Positions 34,480-42,952 are shown, counted from the stretch's first letter. The stretch: 55,323 nt of DNA from Anaerolineaceae bacterium (GCA_011620555.1 WOYY01000082.1:1-55323), one strand, 5' to 3'. Notes: generated from the sequence alone by a model not told the origin. Translations and numbers: made by a program.

Positions 34480-35472
34480 TTATTGACCGGATGCCTTCAA
34501 TTGTCGATTGACAAGCGTTTGGGTGAATTTGGTGGCATTCACAAAAAAATAAAATGAGGCTGCTATGACGGCTGAGACGATGAAGGCATGCCCCAAGATT
34601 CCGATCAGCAGGAACCAGCTATCTGAAGGTGGCGCTTTCCAGAGGTAGTTGAGACCGCGCACCAGGATAAAGCTGGCCATGATGAACCAGGTTGTCTGTT
34701 CCATCGAGACCTTGACCACGCTGATGCTGGTCATCATTGCCTTGATCAGGTTTTGTTTGTAAAGGTAGATGCTGTGGGGCGTGAAAACCAGCGGCATCAC
34801 GATCCACAACAGGAGAATGATCAACGTGAAAAGGACGAAATCCCTGAAAGCCGGACTGATCAGGCTGACAAAGGTCAGCAGGAGGGTGACCGGGACGCTT
34901 AGAATCAACAGAGCAAGCAGCAGGAAAACCGGGATCAGGATGATCTGCAGCAGGGACCAGAAGAAAGTCTTCGCGGTCGGCTTCTTTGGCGCTGGCTGCA
35001 CCTGGTTTGAAATATTCTGGAAGTACAAATTGCCCAGCGCGAACCCGGAGATCAGGAAGACCAGCAAAAGCCCGATGATCTGCGTATCGGATTGAAGCTG
35101 AAAGGTCAGGGAATTCCCCAGGGGATTGATGAATGGGGCCTCTCCCGTCATCAGGCTGGGCACGCCGATGGGCAGTGTGCTTAGGGTGAACGCCAAATTG
35201 AACTGGCTCAGGACATCCTGCCAGGTGGTTTGCAGGGTCTGGGTAAGCTCAGCGTAATCCTCCGCACTATTCATTCCGGGAAGGTTGGCGATGCTCTGGA
35301 TGATCGGCTTGAAATACCCGTCAATCCGCCATCCCGGCCCAAACCACAAGAACAGGTCCAAAAGGATCGGCAGGAGGATCAGGTAGGGTTTGCTTGCGAT
35401 GATATTAAACCCGGATAATAAGGCCTGGATTACTTTAGGTTTTTCTATGTTAATATCAGAACTTGTGTTCAT
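34480..35472 (-). CDS. Polytopic membrane protein, unknown function
   Basis: A 330-aa protein with about seven hydrophobic helices (around 30-48, 130-155, 175-200, 205-235, 240-262, 270-290, 295-320) and a loop of some 80 residues between the first two. I do not recognise the family. A Lys/Gln-rich segment sits after the second helix. Its ATG is preceded by an extended -10 (TGGTAAAAT) about 10 nt upstream and lacks a good ribosome site. It lies 30 nt upstream of gyrB on the same strand, so it may be co-transcribed, but a functional link to gyrase is not implied. Confidence 0.7.
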   Translation of the reverse strand: MNTSSDINIEKPKVIQALLSGFNIIASKPYLILLPILLDLFLWFGPGWRIDGYFKPIIQSIANLPGMNSAEDYAELTQTLQTTWQDVLSQFNLAFTLSTLPIGVPSLMTGEAPFINPLGNSLTFQLQSDTQIIGLLLVFLISGFALGNLYFQNISNQVQPAPKKPTAKTFFWSLLQIILIPVFLLLALLILSVPVTLLLTFVSLISPAFRDFVLFTLIILLLWIVMPLVFTPHSIYLYKQNLIKAMMTSISVVKVSMEQTTWFIMASFILVRGLNYLWKAPPSDSWFLLIGILGHAFIVSAVIAASFYFFVNATKFTQTLVNRQLKASGQ

Positions 35473-35617
35473 ACAACCATCAATTTTACCACATTTGACC
35501 CCTTATAGGTACTAAAATTGGAAATTGTTCAGGCATTGGGGGCCTGTGCCCTTCATTTAAATAAGGGAAACCCAATTTGTTCTGACTGAATGGTTTGATG
35601 CCCTTTGCGGGGCTGGC

Positions 35618-35627
35618 ATGGTAAAAT
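35618..35627 (+). promoter_or_regulatory. Extended -10 promoter placing +1 at the start codon
   Basis: TGGTAAAAT (TG at 35619-35620, TAAAAT 35622-35627) ends 6 nt before ATG 35634, so transcription would begin at the start codon. GAGG overlaps the gap but would be too close to act as a ribosome site on such a message. Confidence 0.4.
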
Positions 35628-35633
35628 GAGGCC

Positions 35634-36455
35634 ATGCGTTTCCGAGAGTCCCTCCCTGATCTCAACCGATTATCCATCGTGACGGCAACCATTATGCTGG
35701 CTTTTGCCCTGACGCTTTTGGTGTCCTTCCCGGCGCCTGAGGTGTCCATCAATGTTTTTGGTGTTTTATTGACATTCTCCCTGAATTTCAGCACCCTCAC
35801 GATCCTGCTCACCAGTCTCCTGGCGGCGGCCGGGATGGACTGGCTGCTCCAGTCCCATCCTGATTGGGAAGGTCAGGTCCCCCGATTGGTGTCCGCCCGC
35901 CATTGGGTCGTGCCCGTGCTCACGACCTTTGTGATCGGGGTTGCGTTGGAGAATTTCCAGGGGGAGGTTTTTTGGTGGGTTGCCTACATCTTGGGCAGCC
36001 TCCTGCTTTTGGCGGTTTTCATTGCGGAATTTAATGTTGCCAAAGTGGACGGCATCCGCCACCCCATCGCGATGATTATCGTGACCGGTTTATCCTATGC
36101 CCTTTTTCTGCTGATGGTTGTGGCCATCTATTCTGTCAATCTGCGGCTTTATATCCGACTACCTCTGGTGGCGATCGGCGCGCTGATGGTGATCAGCCGA
36201 TCCATCTACCTCCGCCTCGGCGCGTGGTATCCGCTTTGGGGCTTGGCTTGCAGTCTGGTGGTTTCGGAGATCGCCGTCGGTTTCCACTATCTGCCCCTAT
36301 CGCCTTTGCAGGCGGGGCTGATCATCGTGGGGTTGACCTACAGCCTGACGGGGGTTGTCTCAGGCATAAAAGAATCCCGGAGCGGGCTTGATTTTTGGGC
36401 AGAGCCGGTCGGGATGTTGGGGGTCCTTACCTTGGTAGGGCTGATCTGGTTCTGA
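35634..36455 (+). CDS. Conserved-looking polytopic membrane protein
   Basis: A 273-aa protein with seven or eight membrane helices and very short loops; the only sizeable soluble stretch is around 65-80. Not recognised with certainty. It faces the convergent metallo-hydrolase gene with only 12 nt between stops. The short promoter-to-ATG distance suggests a leaderless transcript. No catalytic motif is seen; a structural or transport role is as likely as any. Confidence 0.65.
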   Translation: MRFRESLPDLNRLSIVTATIMLAFALTLLVSFPAPEVSINVFGVLLTFSLNFSTLTILLTSLLAAAGMDWLLQSHPDWEGQVPRLVSARHWVVPVLTTFVIGVALENFQGEVFWWVAYILGSLLLLAVFIAEFNVAKVDGIRHPIAMIIVTGLSYALFLLMVVAIYSVNLRLYIRLPLVAIGALMVISRSIYLRLGAWYPLWGLACSLVVSEIAVGFHYLPLSPLQAGLIIVGLTYSLTGVVSGIKESRSGLDFWAEPVGMLGVLTLVGLIWF

Positions 36456-36467
36456 ATCGGAGCAGGT

Positions 36468-37301
36468 CTATTTTTCCAACTCAAGGGTTTTCTTATAAAG
36501 ATAGTGGAGATTGCGCTTGTGCAGTTCGCTTGCCAGGCCGCCCAGCAGGACACGGCTCTTCCCGCAGGCTTCAATCCCGATGCTGTCGAGGACTTCCAAG
36601 GGATTCTTGCGCCGCATGGCCGTTCGGACGGCTTTGCTGATCGCCCGCAGGTAGGTGATGTTCTCTTTGGATTTCTCTTCGATCTCACCACGGAGGATGA
36701 TATCGCCATGGCCTTGAATGATGTTTTCCAGACCAAGGGAGGCAATGGTATTGGTCGTTTCGATAAACTGATCCAGGTCGCCTTCGACAATGAAGGGAAC
36801 CGGCATAAAAACGTCCCCGGCAAAAAGAATCCGATCCTCTTCGATCAGGACAGAGATGCCGTCGCTGGAATGGCCGGGCGCGGGGAATAGCTTCAGATGT
36901 TTCTTCCCCACTTTCATATTAAAGGAACCTTCCTTGAAGGTGATGGTTGGGGGGACGATTTTGAGTTGGCGGTAAAGGGGATTATCCTGGCTGGCCGCTT
37001 CCAGCGCAGCGAGGGAGCGGTTCAGCAGCAGCTGGCGGCAAAGCTCATGACCGATGACCGTGGCATTGGGGAAGAAACAATTGCCCCAGCTGTGATCGGC
37101 GTGGTGGTGGGTGTTGATCACGTAGCGCACGGGCAGGTTCAGCTTTTGTTCGATGAACGATCGAATCTCAAGCGTTTCCTGCGGCATGAGCGTGTCAATG
37201 ACAACTGCCCATTGTGGGCCGGCAATCGCGCCCGCTGAAACCTGGGCGTATATGTCGCTTTGAAACCAGTAAACGTTCTCAGATACGCGTTCGCGTTGCA
37301 T
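36468..37301 (-). CDS. Metallo-beta-lactamase-fold hydrolase
   Basis: A 277-aa MBL-fold protein. The zinc-binding set is complete: NTHHHADH, PAPGHSSDG, the GDVF aspartate and the GHGD histidine near residue 195. The sequence around VIDTLMPQETLEIRSFI and the HHHADHSWGNCFF motif place it among general MBL hydrolases (glyoxalase II/quinoprotein-relative-like) rather than lactamases or RNases. About 60 C-terminal residues form a helical extension. Substrate unknown. It is a single gene. Confidence 0.85.
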   Translation of the reverse strand: MQRERVSENVYWFQSDIYAQVSAGAIAGPQWAVVIDTLMPQETLEIRSFIEQKLNLPVRYVINTHHHADHSWGNCFFPNATVIGHELCRQLLLNRSLAALEAASQDNPLYRQLKIVPPTITFKEGSFNMKVGKKHLKLFPAPGHSSDGISVLIEEDRILFAGDVFMPVPFIVEGDLDQFIETTNTIASLGLENIIQGHGDIILRGEIEEKSKENITYLRAISKAVRTAMRRKNPLEVLDSIGIEACGKSRVLLGGLASELHKRNLHYLYKKTLELEK

Positions 37302-37387
37302 AGACCTATCCTAAAGACAGAAATTAATTCCAGCAAAGAATAGCACAAATTAATTTAAAAGTCAAAAATGATGGATTTCAGTTGGGA

Positions 37388-40009
37388 TTAATGAACCCGC
37401 GTTTTGATCAGCAGCCAGCTGAGAAGGCCCAGAGCGAGCAGGCCCATCCCCGCGCCCAGAGTCATATAAGGCCATTGAATGGCCTGGCCGTTGAAGTCTG
37501 ACTGCCCGCCCTGTGAGGGGTTTCCGCCATTTTTCCCCTGCTCCTGCCCGGGCGAACCGGAATCCTGTCCGCCTGGACCGTCGTTGGGGTCCGGGGTGGG
37601 CGTGCTAATTTGGGCGCCGGTCCCATTTTCAGCGGGATATCCGTCGCTCCCCGAGGGCGATTCGGTGCCGACTGGGTATTCGCCCGACGGATAGCCATCT
37701 GAGGTTGGGTCATAGGTGGGTTTGGTGGCGCTGGTCCGGCTGGGCGTTGGCGAGGGGCCATAGGTCCGCACCTGGGTTGGCCCGCTGCCGATGGGGGTGG
37801 CCGTCGCCCGCAGGTAATAGGATGTGGGTGAACGGTAATAGTAGGGCGTTGATGTCCGGGTGGGGTAGGGCGTCCGCGTGACGGTGGGCGTCTGGGTCAG
37901 CGTTGAGGTGGGGGTCGCGGTGGAGGTGATCACGCTCACCGGGCCATGGAATTCAACCGATACGCCCTGCATATTGACCACTTCCAGTTTGTAATAGTAG
38001 GTGCGGGTGTATTGGATCGATTCGTCGTTGAAATAATAGCTCGCCCAGATATCGGTATCGCCAATGGAGTCGATCAGGGGGGAGATGCGGGCATAGGTCC
38101 CGTTTTCGCTGTCGCTGCGCAGGACGTGGAAGCCGGCGACATTGCTCTCGGCGGTGGTGGTCCAGCGGATTTTGTTCTGAGTGGTGTCAAAGGTGACTGT
38201 GAACTGGGAAAGGTCAACCCCGCCGTCGTTGGGCAGCCCAACCACGAAAGGCGTGAACCCGAGATCGGTGGACAGGCGGGGACGGTTGGCGGCGAGGTTG
38301 TTGAGCGTCACCTGGATTTCATTCAGGCCGGTGTCGCAGGATGTGATCTGCCCCGGTGCGCCGCCGGCGCCTTTGCCCTCAGGGGCTTGCCCGGTGGTAT
38401 CCCAGTATTCCGTGACGTTGGCAGCCGGGTCGTACCACCAGAGCGGGTATTTCGCCATGCTGCCGGAGGCGCAATAGGGGGAGGTGGGCGACTCGATTTT
38501 GGCGGTGCAGTCCACGTTCAGATCATACCTGAAGGCCAGGTTCAGGCTGGAGGGCGATTCGCCCTCGGCGAGGAATATATCGTAATAATTGGAACAGGGG
38601 GAAATTGAATTCCCGAGCACATCATAGAAGGGGACGTTCTCGCTGGACCCCTGGCCGTGGTTGACGATGACCAGGTCATAGTTGGCGCTATCGCTGCGGC
38701 TGTAGGCGATTTGGTCGTTGAAAGCGTATTGTTTGCTGTTTGTGACGGTCACCAATTCCGCACTCACCCCTGGCGTGCCGGAGATTGTCAGCGCAGCCGC
38801 GCCCAGTTCCTTGCATTTGCTCACTTGGCAGCCCAAAACGCTGGACGCGGCGGTCTGTCCTGGCCCCCAGAAGTTGTGGTCGGCCTGGCCCTCCGCGTTG
38901 CAGAGCACCTGGATGCCGTTGGCGTTCTCCACGATGTTGTTGGCGTAGATCAGCACGTTGCTGCCGCTATACTCCTGGTAAACCGCATAACTGTCCTGCT
39001 TTTCAAAGGCATTGAAGGCGATATCCACCTGGCCGGTATTGTTTTGGACAAGGACGCCCACATTGCCATCCATCAGCGTGTTGTGGTGAATGGCGACTTC
39101 GTCCGCGCTGTCGATGTCGATCAGCGTGCGGGAACTGCTGGTGCAGGCGCCGCCGTCAAGGGTCAGGTTCTGAATGACCGCGCCGGAAGTGACGGAGAGG
39201 AGCGGGTTGGAGCAGTCTGAGCCATAGTAGGTCAGGCTGGCATCGCCCACGCCTGTGAGGGTCACGTCCTTGTCGAGCAGGACGGTTTTGTCCTTGACCA
39301 GATAATCTCCCAGGACCTGGATTGTGTCGCCGGCTGAAACGGCGTTGATGGCATCCCGCAATCCGGTGCCGAGGCCTTTGGCCAGATCATCGCCGGAATT
39401 GATGAAACAGGGGGAATTGGCGCCGCAGGCCGTGCTGTTGTTGGCCACAAAAACGGTCTGGGCTAGGGGCGCGACGGAAAGGCTTGCCGAGGTGAATTCC
39501 CCGGTTTGGGACCATTCCGTCCCGTCGGCATCCACCTCATACACCCTGAAAAGGAGGCTGCCGCTGGATGTAGCGGTCGCACGGATATTCAAAGCGATTT
39601 CCAATTGGTCGCTGCTCGTTTCGACCGGCAGCTTGCCGGAAGCCCCAGCCAGCCAGGTGTAACCCGTGGGCAGGTTGGTTGAGCATAACGCGTTCGTTTC
39701 ACCGAGCTCATAGGTCTCGCTGGATACCAGGCCTTTATCCGAGATCCAACCCGTGCTGAAATCCGCCCAGCCTCCGGTCGGTGCGTAAACGCAGACCTGG
39801 GTGTTGGTGCCGGTGGATTGGGGGGATACGGAATAACTGAGGGAAAAGTTCAAGCGCTGACCGGCCGCGCACCCGCCGGAAGGGCAGGCGCTGGGGGAAA
39901 GAAGGGCAATTCCTTCGGCGCGATCGCTGTTTGATGAAACAGCGAAGACGAACAGGGCTGAGAGGAGTATCGCCAGAAGGGAGCCGATCCAGAAAGGTGG
40001 TTTTCGCAT
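37388..40009 (-). CDS. Surface-anchored parallel beta-helix protein
   Basis: An 873-aa extracellular protein. It has a signal peptide (1-32), a beta-sandwich-like N-terminal region, then a right-handed beta-helix typical of polysaccharide-binding or NosD-like proteins (about 190-400, repeats such as VIQNLTLDGG, VAIHHNTLMDG, VDIAFNAFEK, LIYANNIVENANGI). A fibronectin-III-like domain follows at about 610-700 (NKIRWTTTAESNVAGFHVLRS), then a Thr/Pro/Tyr/Ser-rich stalk (about 705-840) and a single C-terminal transmembrane helix (about 843-865) with a basic tail. This stalk-and-anchor plan suits a cell-envelope adhesin or carbohydrate-binding protein. No catalytic residues are evident. It is monocistronic. 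Confidence 0.8.
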   Translation of the reverse strand: MRKPPFWIGSLLAILLSALFVFAVSSNSDRAEGIALLSPSACPSGGCAAGQRLNFSLSYSVSPQSTGTNTQVCVYAPTGGWADFSTGWISDKGLVSSETYELGETNALCSTNLPTGYTWLAGASGKLPVETSSDQLEIALNIRATATSSGSLLFRVYEVDADGTEWSQTGEFTSASLSVAPLAQTVFVANNSTACGANSPCFINSGDDLAKGLGTGLRDAINAVSAGDTIQVLGDYLVKDKTVLLDKDVTLTGVGDASLTYYGSDCSNPLLSVTSGAVIQNLTLDGGACTSSSRTLIDIDSADEVAIHHNTLMDGNVGVLVQNNTGQVDIAFNAFEKQDSYAVYQEYSGSNVLIYANNIVENANGIQVLCNAEGQADHNFWGPGQTAASSVLGCQVSKCKELGAAALTISGTPGVSAELVTVTNSKQYAFNDQIAYSRSDSANYDLVIVNHGQGSSENVPFYDVLGNSISPCSNYYDIFLAEGESPSSLNLAFRYDLNVDCTAKIESPTSPYCASGSMAKYPLWWYDPAANVTEYWDTTGQAPEGKGAGGAPGQITSCDTGLNEIQVTLNNLAANRPRLSTDLGFTPFVVGLPNDGGVDLSQFTVTFDTTQNKIRWTTTAESNVAGFHVLRSDSENGTYARISPLIDSIGDTDIWASYYFNDESIQYTRTYYYKLEVVNMQGVSVEFHGPVSVITSTATPTSTLTQTPTVTRTPYPTRTSTPYYYRSPTSYYLRATATPIGSGPTQVRTYGPSPTPSRTSATKPTYDPTSDGYPSGEYPVGTESPSGSDGYPAENGTGAQISTPTPDPNDGPGGQDSGSPGQEQGKNGGNPSQGGQSDFNGQAIQWPYMTLGAGMGLLALGLLSWLLIKTRVH

Positions 40010-40122
40010 AGTAAGTTTTTGGCTTGAAGCTTGAAACCATTATACCATCCCGGATACAATTATCGAGAAAGATTTTATATCCCGCTCAACATTCTTCTCA
40101 GCGTTGGGCGGCAGGAGAAGCT

Positions 40123-41004
40123 ATGAACTTTAAAGCATTGCTCAAACCGATCAGGGGCTTCCGCCTTTTGGCTGTGCTGCTGACCTACGCCCTGGGGGCA
40201 GGTCTGGCCCAGTATTTGGAATCCGTGAAATCCTGGCCTGTCCTTTTGGGTGGGGCGGCTTTTCTGGTCCTCGCAGTCCTCACTTTTGATTACCTGCGGG
40301 CTTTGCGTGAGATCAATGATCCGCGCTTCCGACCCGCGGAACAGACGCCAAATGAGGTCCGGCAGATGCGCTTGGGCCTGAGCGCGATCTCGGCCACCCT
40401 GCTGACGGTCGCCGCGACCATCGTGATTGGCTGGATGGTCCGCGGCCAGCTCTGGCAGGGGGTCAGCGTCCTGTTGCTCGCGTTCGCGGCAATCGGGGTG
40501 GCTTATGCGCTTTCCAGTCCATTCGAAAAATTGGCCCCCATCCAGCCCTTGTTGGAGACGGTGCTGGTGGTCGTCATCCCGCCGGCCTTGGGTTATTTCC
40601 TGCAGCTGCACACCATGCACAGGTTCCTGACGATGGTCGTGCTGGGGACCGTTCCCCTCTACCTGGCCTACGGCCTGCTCACCCAATTGATCCGTTTCGG
40701 GCAGGACCAGCAGAAGGGCATTACGACCACCGTCACCGCCATAGGCTGGGAGACCGCAATGGTCCTGCATAATGCGCTGATCCTTTTGGGCTATGTCCTG
40801 TTTGCCTTGGCGAGCCTTCTGGGTTTCCCCTGGATCCTGATGTGGCCAGTGTTCCTGACCCTGCCCCTGGGTCTGGCGGAATTCTGGTTGATGGAACGGG
40901 TCCGGCGGGGCTATAAGCCGCTCTGGGGCGTTATGAAATTTGCCCTGGGATCGACCATTCTGATCCCCGTTTATTTGCTGGCGTTCGCTTTCTGGATCCG
41001 TTGA
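40123..41004 (+). CDS. UbiA-like integral membrane protein
   Basis: A 293-aa protein with eight or nine membrane helices, resembling the UbiA prenyltransferase superfamily: PIRGFRLLAVLLTYALGAGLA matches the first helix (given here only as a pattern of PxR followed by a Gly-rich helix), and FGQDQQKGITTTVTAIG resembles the second motif DxxxGxxT. The first Asp-rich motif NDxxDxxxD is not preserved (only FDYLRALREIND), so prenyl-diphosphate chemistry is doubtful. I chose ATG 40123, preceded by AGGAG at 6-nt spacing; the longer frame to 40024 is unsupported. It lies divergent from the beta-helix gene and 61 nt before bcp. Confidence 0.6.
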   Translation: MNFKALLKPIRGFRLLAVLLTYALGAGLAQYLESVKSWPVLLGGAAFLVLAVLTFDYLRALREINDPRFRPAEQTPNEVRQMRLGLSAISATLLTVAATIVIGWMVRGQLWQGVSVLLLAFAAIGVAYALSSPFEKLAPIQPLLETVLVVVIPPALGYFLQLHTMHRFLTMVVLGTVPLYLAYGLLTQLIRFGQDQQKGITTTVTAIGWETAMVLHNALILLGYVLFALASLLGFPWILMWPVFLTLPLGLAEFWLMERVRRGYKPLWGVMKFALGSTILIPVYLLAFAFWIR

Positions 41005-41065
41005 AGACCACGTTGCTTTTGAAGGCGCCAGAGTCTATACTTAAAATAAAAAAGGAGAAATGATT

Positions 41066-41524
41066 ATGCTCGTTAAAGCCGGGACAAAAGCACCTGATTT
41101 TGAGTTGAAGGACAGCGAGGGAAAGGTCCACAAACTTTCTGATTACAAGGGCAAAACCTTCGTTCTCTATTTTTATCCGAAGGATGACACCAAGGGCTGC
41201 ACCACAGAAGCCTGTTCGTTCCGGGATTCTTATGCGGAATTCGAGCAAGCGGGCGTGGATGTGGTCGGTGTCAGCCCCGATGACGAGCAATCCCACACGA
41301 AATTCATTGAAAAATACGAACTGCCCTTTACGCTGCTCTCGGATCCTGACCACAAGGTTTGTGAGGCTTACGGGGTCTGGGGTTTGAAGAAGTTCATGGG
41401 TCGGGAATATGAGGGCGTTCTTCGGACGACTTTTGTGATCGGCCCGGAGGGTGAGATCGTCAAAGTCTTTGAAAAAGTGAACCCCACCGATCACAGCCAG
41501 GAAGTCCTGGAAGCGGTCAGATAA
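41066..41524 (+). CDS. bcp: Thiol peroxidase (Bcp/PrxQ-type peroxiredoxin)
   Basis: Peroxiredoxin (152 aa) that reduces hydrogen and organic peroxides with thioredoxin-type donors. The active segment YPKDDTKGCTTEACSFRD has the peroxidatic Cys45 and, five residues on, the resolving Cys50 of the atypical 2-Cys PrxQ type. AAGGAG lies 8 nt before ATG 41066, and only 2 nt before an upstream ATG (41060), so 41066 is the better start. It is followed by a strong terminator. Confidence 0.95.
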   Translation: MLVKAGTKAPDFELKDSEGKVHKLSDYKGKTFVLYFYPKDDTKGCTTEACSFRDSYAEFEQAGVDVVGVSPDDEQSHTKFIEKYELPFTLLSDPDHKVCEAYGVWGLKKFMGREYEGVLRTTFVIGPEGEIVKVFEKVNPTDHSQEVLEAVR

Positions 41525-41541
41525 ATTAAGCGTGAAAACTC

Positions 41542-41578
41542 AAAAGGAGTTGCCAACGTGCAACTCCTTTTTGCTTTA
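41542..41578. terminator. Bidirectional terminator
   Basis: AAAAGGAGTTGC (41542-41553) pairs perfectly with GCAACTCCTTTT (41560-41571), followed by TTGCTTT. It separates bcp from the convergent rsfS. Confidence 0.88.
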
Positions 41579-41599
41579 ACCCTCTGATCCGCCCTGGCC

Positions 41600-41944
41600 T
41601 TACATCAGCCGCAGGATGACATTGCCTTCCGACCAAAGGTCTTCGAGGCGGTAGAAATCCCGCTGCTCGGGGGAGAACAGATGGATAACCACATCGCCGT
41701 AATCCAGCAGGATCCAGCCCCCGTCGGGCTTTCCTTCGGGCAAGGCGGTCTTTTGAAATTTGGTTTTGACCTCGCGGGCGACGGCATTGGCCAGGCTTTG
41801 CAGCATCCGGCGGCTCGTGCCGTTCACCAGAACGAAATAATCTGTAAATGAAGCGATCCCCTTGATATCCAGAACCAGGATATCCTCGCCTTTTTTCTCT
41901 TCGAGGAAATTCGCAATTTCCCTTGCTAAATTAATGGCTTCCAG
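41600..41944 (-). CDS. rsfS: Ribosomal silencing factor RsfS, apparent CTG start
   Basis: RsfS (Iojap family) binds L14 and blocks subunit joining under nutrient stress. The full-length 114-aa reading covers the family: EAINLAREIANFLEEKKGED, then LDIKGIASFTDYFV, NGTSRRMLQSLA and WILLDYGDVVIHLFSPEQR. No ATG, GTG or TTG exists before the conserved N-terminus: a TGA at 41950-41948 closes the frame, and only GTT (41947) and CTG (41944) precede EAINLA. GAGAGG (41956-41951) stands 6 nt before the CTG, the normal distance, so CTG initiation is the best reading. The next usable codon, GTG 41827, would drop 39 conserved residues. It follows thpR by 38 nt on the same strand. Confidence 0.88.
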   Translation of the reverse strand: MEAINLAREIANFLEEKKGEDILVLDIKGIASFTDYFVLVNGTSRRMLQSLANAVAREVKTKFQKTALPEGKPDGGWILLDYGDVVIHLFSPEQRDFYRLEDLWSEGNVILRLM

Positions 41945-41982
41945 AACTCACCTCTCGTATAGTGGGTTAATTATTTCCCTGA

Positions 41983-42561
41983 TTATACTGCACTCAGGGG
42001 CGCGGTGGAGCGAGTGGTGTAGACCGGACCCTGCGGGGTCAGCTGGCTCTCGATCAGCTGGATTTGATCCACCTGGAAAGCGCCCAAGGACCCAACCTTG
42101 AATTGGGTCAGCGTTTCCCCGATCTGGTGCGCCGTGGCCCGGTCTGTCCTTTGGCGGACGCGGGCGAGGGTCAGATGGGGGTGGAAGGGGCGGTCTTCTT
42201 TTTCAATGCCGACCCTGGCCAGGGCGGTTTCCAGCTGGGCGTGCAGGGCGACCATTGGCTTGGACCCCTTGACGCCCAGCCAGATCACCTGGGGCTGTCC
42301 GGGGCTGGGGTACATCCCCAGCCCTTCCACGGAAAGTGTGAAGGGCGGCTGGCCCATCGCGGCCTGCGGCAGGCTGGATTGGACCTTTAGCACGGCCTCT
42401 TCGGAAATCTCACCCAGGAACCTCAGGGTCAGGTGCAGGTTTTCCGTTTCGACCCATTTGAGCGCTCCGGCCGGGGTTTGGCTCTGGAAATACCGGGAGA
42501 CTTCGGTGACCTTACCGATCACGGCCTCTGGCATTTTGATAGCGATGAAAATTCTTGGCAT
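41983..42561 (-). CDS. thpR: RNA 2',3'-cyclic phosphodiesterase (2'-5' RNA ligase family)
   Basis: ThpR/LigT-type 2H phosphoesterase (192 aa) that opens 2',3'-cyclic phosphates in RNA. Both active-site motifs are present, His43 in HLTLRFLG and His129 in HLTLARV. ATG 42561 (MPRIFIAIK) is the standard family start and has CTGGAG 7 nt upstream; a longer frame to 42669 is rejected. It leads a two-gene unit with rsfS and is divergent from the 6S RNA candidate. Confidence 0.93.
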   Translation of the reverse strand: MPRIFIAIKMPEAVIGKVTEVSRYFQSQTPAGALKWVETENLHLTLRFLGEISEEAVLKVQSSLPQAAMGQPPFTLSVEGLGMYPSPGQPQVIWLGVKGSKPMVALHAQLETALARVGIEKEDRPFHPHLTLARVRQRTDRATAHQIGETLTQFKVGSLGAFQVDQIQLIESQLTPQGPVYTTRSTAPLSAV

Positions 42562-42651
42562 AATCCGACTCCAGGCAGCAGAGATTTGACCTTTTAAGCC
42601 TATCATACTCGCGTTTTTCCCGAAAATAAAATGGTTTTCGGCCCTGCCGAC

Positions 42652-42684
42652 TTTAACATTTGGGAACATTTAACATTTGGGAAC
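42652..42684 (+). repeat. Tandem 17-bp direct repeat upstream of the 6S RNA promoter
   Basis: TTTAACATTTGGGAAC occurs at 42652-42667 and again at 42669-42684, one base apart. It abuts the -35 box at 42686, a position suited to a regulator site. Confidence 0.7.
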
Positions 42685-42685
42685 C

Positions 42686-42713
42686 TTGTCAGCCCCCTGA
42701 ATTATGGTATAAG
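42686..42713 (+). promoter_or_regulatory. Promoter of the candidate 6S RNA
   Basis: TTGTCA (42686-42691), 16-bp spacer ending in TGG, TATAAG (42708-42713). The expected start at about 42720 coincides with the first base of the RNA's closing stem. Confidence 0.65.
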
Positions 42714-42719
42714 TTAATT

Positions 42720-42952
42720 ACCCTGCTGTGTTCGTGATGCAGCAAACCAGTTTTGAGCCAACACCCTTACTAACCGTCAAACCTCCATCCAAACGACGCG
42801 ATAGACTTGAGTCAAGGCGAAGTTGGTGGGTATGACAAACCTGCTTTTGCAGGTTCAAAACTCAGCGGCACACGGCACGGCGGGGTTGTGCTTTGGAACC
42901 CCGGGAAAAACAAACCAAAAACGGAACCCGAACCCTGTTGAGGGGTTTTGTT
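42720..42952 (+). ncRNA. ssrS: Candidate 6S RNA
   Basis: A rod-like RNA can be folded from the promoter start. Closing stem CCCTGCTGTG (42721-42730) pairs with CACGGCGGGG (42876-42885), with G-U pairs. After a large two-sided bubble, a second stem pairs AGTTTTGAGCC (42749-42759) with GGTTCAAAACT (42852-42862), and an apical hairpin region follows. TTGAGCCAACACCC and GTTGGTGGGTATG recall the conserved CUGAGCC and GGUUGGUGAGCAUG segments of E. coli 6S RNA. 6S RNA mimics an open promoter and sequesters sigma-70 RNA polymerase. A weak hairpin AACCC/GGGTT with TTTTGTT (42931-42951) may end it. Competing pairing AACCTGC/GCAGGTT (42838-42855) exists. RNase P, tmRNA and SRP RNA signatures are absent. 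Confidence 0.6.

Noticed and set aside
39262-39450. Small minus-strand frames inside the beta-helix gene
   Set aside because: They are out of frame with the long secreted protein and have no start signals of their own.
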